Source: Chrysopilus asiliformis (taxonomy: Eukaryota > Arthropoda > Insecta > Diptera > Rhagionidae). From it: DNA of 64,000 nt. Location of the stretch: assembly GCA_964034945.1 (NCBI GenBank), contig OZ035960.1:72617445-72681444 (forward strand), given 5' to 3'. Shown here in pieces: positions 62,113 through 64,000 of this stretch. A program made the position numbers and the translations under genes. A model generated the notes under the pieces. It searched no databases. It was given only the letters and a program-made list of their open reading frames with translations, and was not told the origin of the DNA. How positions within the stretch are numbered: position 1 is the stretch's first letter; each line of letters starts with the position of its first letter.

Positions 62113-62470
62113 AGATATTCGCAAAAAACGTTTTCGTTCGTATGGGGGGTACCCCCCTAATGGTCCATTTTTGCCCATTAACGAACTTAGCCTTGCATTT
62201 TACGAGAAACGGAGCTGTGCAAAATTTCTAGTCTCTAACTTAATCCGTGCGCCCGCAATCCGCGCCACAGACGGACAGACGGACGGACAGACGGACGGAC
62301 AGACGGACGGACAGACAGACGGACGGACGGACGGACATGCAAAAATTAATTATTTTTATCATTCTAAACACACTGGTGTAATTCATTTTTGTGTGTGATA
62401 ATGGGATCTTGGCGTTACAAACGGTAAGGCAAAGTTAATATACCCTTTGGTTTCACCATACGGGTATAAA
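62113..62470. repeat. Mini-me/DINE-like repeat, right half
   Basis: It resumes agatattcg after the gypsy TSD. It contains gtatggggggtaccccc, a (CAGACGGA)-type microsatellite and, near its end, a tataccc/gggtata hairpin (62439-62445 with 62462-62468) followed by aaaaa. A GTCY-type microsatellite plus a terminal hairpin fit mini-me/DINE (Helentron-like) dipteran elements. Confidence 0.55.
62268..62337. repeat. Microsatellite (CAGACGGA)/(CGGA) inside the repeat
   Basis: 70 bp of CAGACGGA, GACGGACGGA and CAGACAGA variants. CAGACGGA differs from the satellite unit CAGACTGA by one base (G/T at position 6). Confidence 0.95.
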
Positions 62471-63052
62471 AAGACTGTTAATACGATTATTTTCCGTTGA
62501 CGATTTTTACAGTTAGATTCGTATGACGAAATTGTATTGGTGTGAGTTTACGGTTACTTTGCCTATTGTTTACTTTGCCTGTGGGACTGTTTTTGATATC
62601 ATGCATTTCAATAAGGATTTGACTCTCACAGAGAACGTTCAATTTTCGACAAACATAATTGTAGCAATTCGGTGTAAAATTAATTCAGATTTTCGTAAAA
62701 ATGACTAGAAAACGTTTTTATTTCCTAAATATTTCTTTAATTCTAAATAAATACACATCTCTCTTCGATGTTTATACTATGAGACTCTGAGTCTCACTTT
62801 TGAGAAATCGTTAGGATTCAAAATTAGGGGTTTAGGGTTAAAACGCAAAGTGATTTTGTATGTATTTCTTTCGACACAGCTCCAGCTTTAAATCGATTTT
62901 GATTATTCTTTTTTTAAATGAAAGCTCTCTATCTTTACTTTTTTCCCATTGTAATTTTGGATTTTCTCAAAAATATTGACATACATTGATGTATTTGGTC
63001 GTATAATACTGATGCCAAAAATGGGATTTTTATACCCGTATGTTGATTTTTA
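62471..63052. other. Intergenic, nothing recognised
   Basis: AT-rich with no credible ORF. At about 62785-62840 there is gagactctgagtctca and gggtttagggttaa, an inverted relative of the motifs at 53428-53460. Confidence 0.5.
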
Positions 63053-63575
63053 TGCCCCCGGGCTAACTTTTGAACCAGTTGGGGTTTCACTTTCGTTCTA
63101 CCTCCATTCGAAAGGTATTTTGCTCTAGTTTCATGGACATAAGCTCTTTTTTGCCGGGGCACTGCAGGGGAATGGTCAGCTGCCATTTTAGGCGCAATGA
63201 TTTTTCCATCTAAAAATCACAAGTTAGCCCGGGGGCATGAAATCGTCGAAAACTGCATGGAAAAAACATTGCGCCTAAGATGGCAGTTGACCATCCCCCT
63301 GCAGTTTCCCACCAAAAAAGAGCTTATGTCCATGAAACTAGAGCAAAATACCTTTCCAATGCAGGTAGAACGAAATTGAAACCCCAACTGGTTCAAAAGT
63401 TAGCCCGGGGGCATAAAAATCGTCGAAAACTGCATGTAAAGATCATTGCGCCTAAGATGGCAGCTGACCATCCCCCTGCAGTTCCCCGCCAAAAAAGAGC
63501 TTATGACAATGAAACTAGACCAAAATACCTTTCTAATGCTGGTACAACGAAAGTGAAACCCAACAGTCAGTCAAG
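63053..63575. repeat. Palindrome plus tandem modules of an unknown repeat
   Basis: A 147-bp arm (63053-63199) is the approximate reverse complement of 63268-63413. The same module then repeats in direct orientation with a 176-bp period (gttagcccgggg at 63223 and 63399). The module contains gatggcagctgaccatccc, agagcttatgtccatgaaac and cccaactggttcaaaa. Its frames on both strands give similar peptides (KRAYVHETRAKYLS), which is a repeat effect, not evidence of a gene. Confidence 0.8.
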
Positions 63576-64000
63576 GGGCATTTTCGTGCAGCGTTCTTTA
63601 TGTTTGTCCGTCTGTCTGTATGTCGGTCGGTATTTCTGTCTGTTTGTGTGAATGTTTGTTCCGGCATCACGCAAAAACGGCGCGGCCGATTTTGATCAAA
63701 CTTTGCACACAGGTACAGTTATAGGCAGAATAAAGGATATGATTCTTCTTGATGTCAATCCTCGTTTCTTCTGATATCTCTTACTCAAGGGTGTCGGATC
63801 CAGTTTAATAGCAACCCCTTTCCCTCTCTGTAAACTCCCTCTCTTGAAACCTCTTTATGCGCTTAAGGATTTTGAATCCGGTTTTCACCATGAGAGAGGT
63901 CAACCCGCAGGAAAAAATTTTGCTCACTAATATTTGTCCCTCCTTTTTATGTATAGCCCTCACCTGTTACCTTCTGCAATTCTAAAGGAATTTGGTGCTT
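63576..64000. repeat. Fragment of another (GTCY)-bearing dispersed repeat
   Basis: tttgtccgtctgtctgtatgtcggtcgg (63605-63632) is followed by cgcaaaaacggcgcggccga and ttttgatcaaactttgcacac. Such a microsatellite followed by this kind of phrase is common in interspersed insect repeats. It is a partial copy running off the window. Confidence 0.4.

Noticed and set aside
62935..63651. Plus and minus ORFs with a shared KRAYVHETRAKYLS-like peptide
   Set aside because: Explained by the inverted and tandem copies of one DNA module. No start context, no domain, and similar frames occur on both strands.

Overview
This is a eukaryotic, probably dipteran (Drosophila-like), heterochromatic window. It holds transposable elements, relics and one satellite DNA, and no intact host gene. 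The insect assignment is inferred from four things: an mdg1/412-type gypsy element with a tRNA-Arg primer site, a Harbinger transposase gene with a 55-bp intron, repeats of the mini-me/DINE (GTCY)n type, and a captured fragment resembling the C-terminus of insect Abi. Roughly half the window (about 31.4 kb) is a simple satellite with the 8-bp unit CAGACTGA, in three arrays.

Layout. 1-5000: AT-rich intergenic DNA with small relics: a perfect 22-bp inverted repeat, a dispersed repeat also found at 53670, a pogo-like relic, an (AAAAT)n tract, and a 191-bp hAT-type MITE with an 8-bp target-site duplication (TSD). 5001-5200: assembly gap of N. 5201-5388: apparent 3' tail of a non-LTR retrotransposon (R1-clade-like) abutting the satellite. 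5389-16324: array 1, with a homogenised CAGGCTGA block. 16325-23899: a non-autonomous LTR retrotransposon (LARD-like, 7575 bp) inserted in the satellite. It has LTRs of 520 and 432 bp, a repeated primer-site leader, a polypurine tract, no gag/pol reading frame, and a frameshifted Abi SH3 fragment. 23900-27016: array 2. 27017-34572: second, nearly identical copy of that element. Both copies share the same 5'/3' LTR differences, so they arose by DNA-level duplication, not by two retrotransposition events. 34573-51952: array 3 (17.4 kb).

51953-64000: the right edge of array 3 resembles the mini-me/DINE core. It is followed by a hAT/ZMYM-type zinc-finger pseudogene and a truncated PIF/Harbinger transposase gene. 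An 8.2-kb mdg1-like Ty3/gypsy element on the minus strand (53900-62112) follows. Its gag is split by a 1223-bp foldback hAT element, its integrase is split by a 311-bp MITE, and its reverse transcriptase is frameshifted. It sits inside a mini-me/DINE-like repeat carrying a (CAGACGGA)-type microsatellite, one base from the satellite unit. The end of the window holds a large palindrome and tandem modules of an unknown repeat family.

The main biological story is inferred: a mini-me/DINE microsatellite seeded a satellite, the satellite was colonised by a LARD that had captured a host SH3 fragment, and array-plus-element units were then duplicated. All calls come from reading the sequence. No database search was run.
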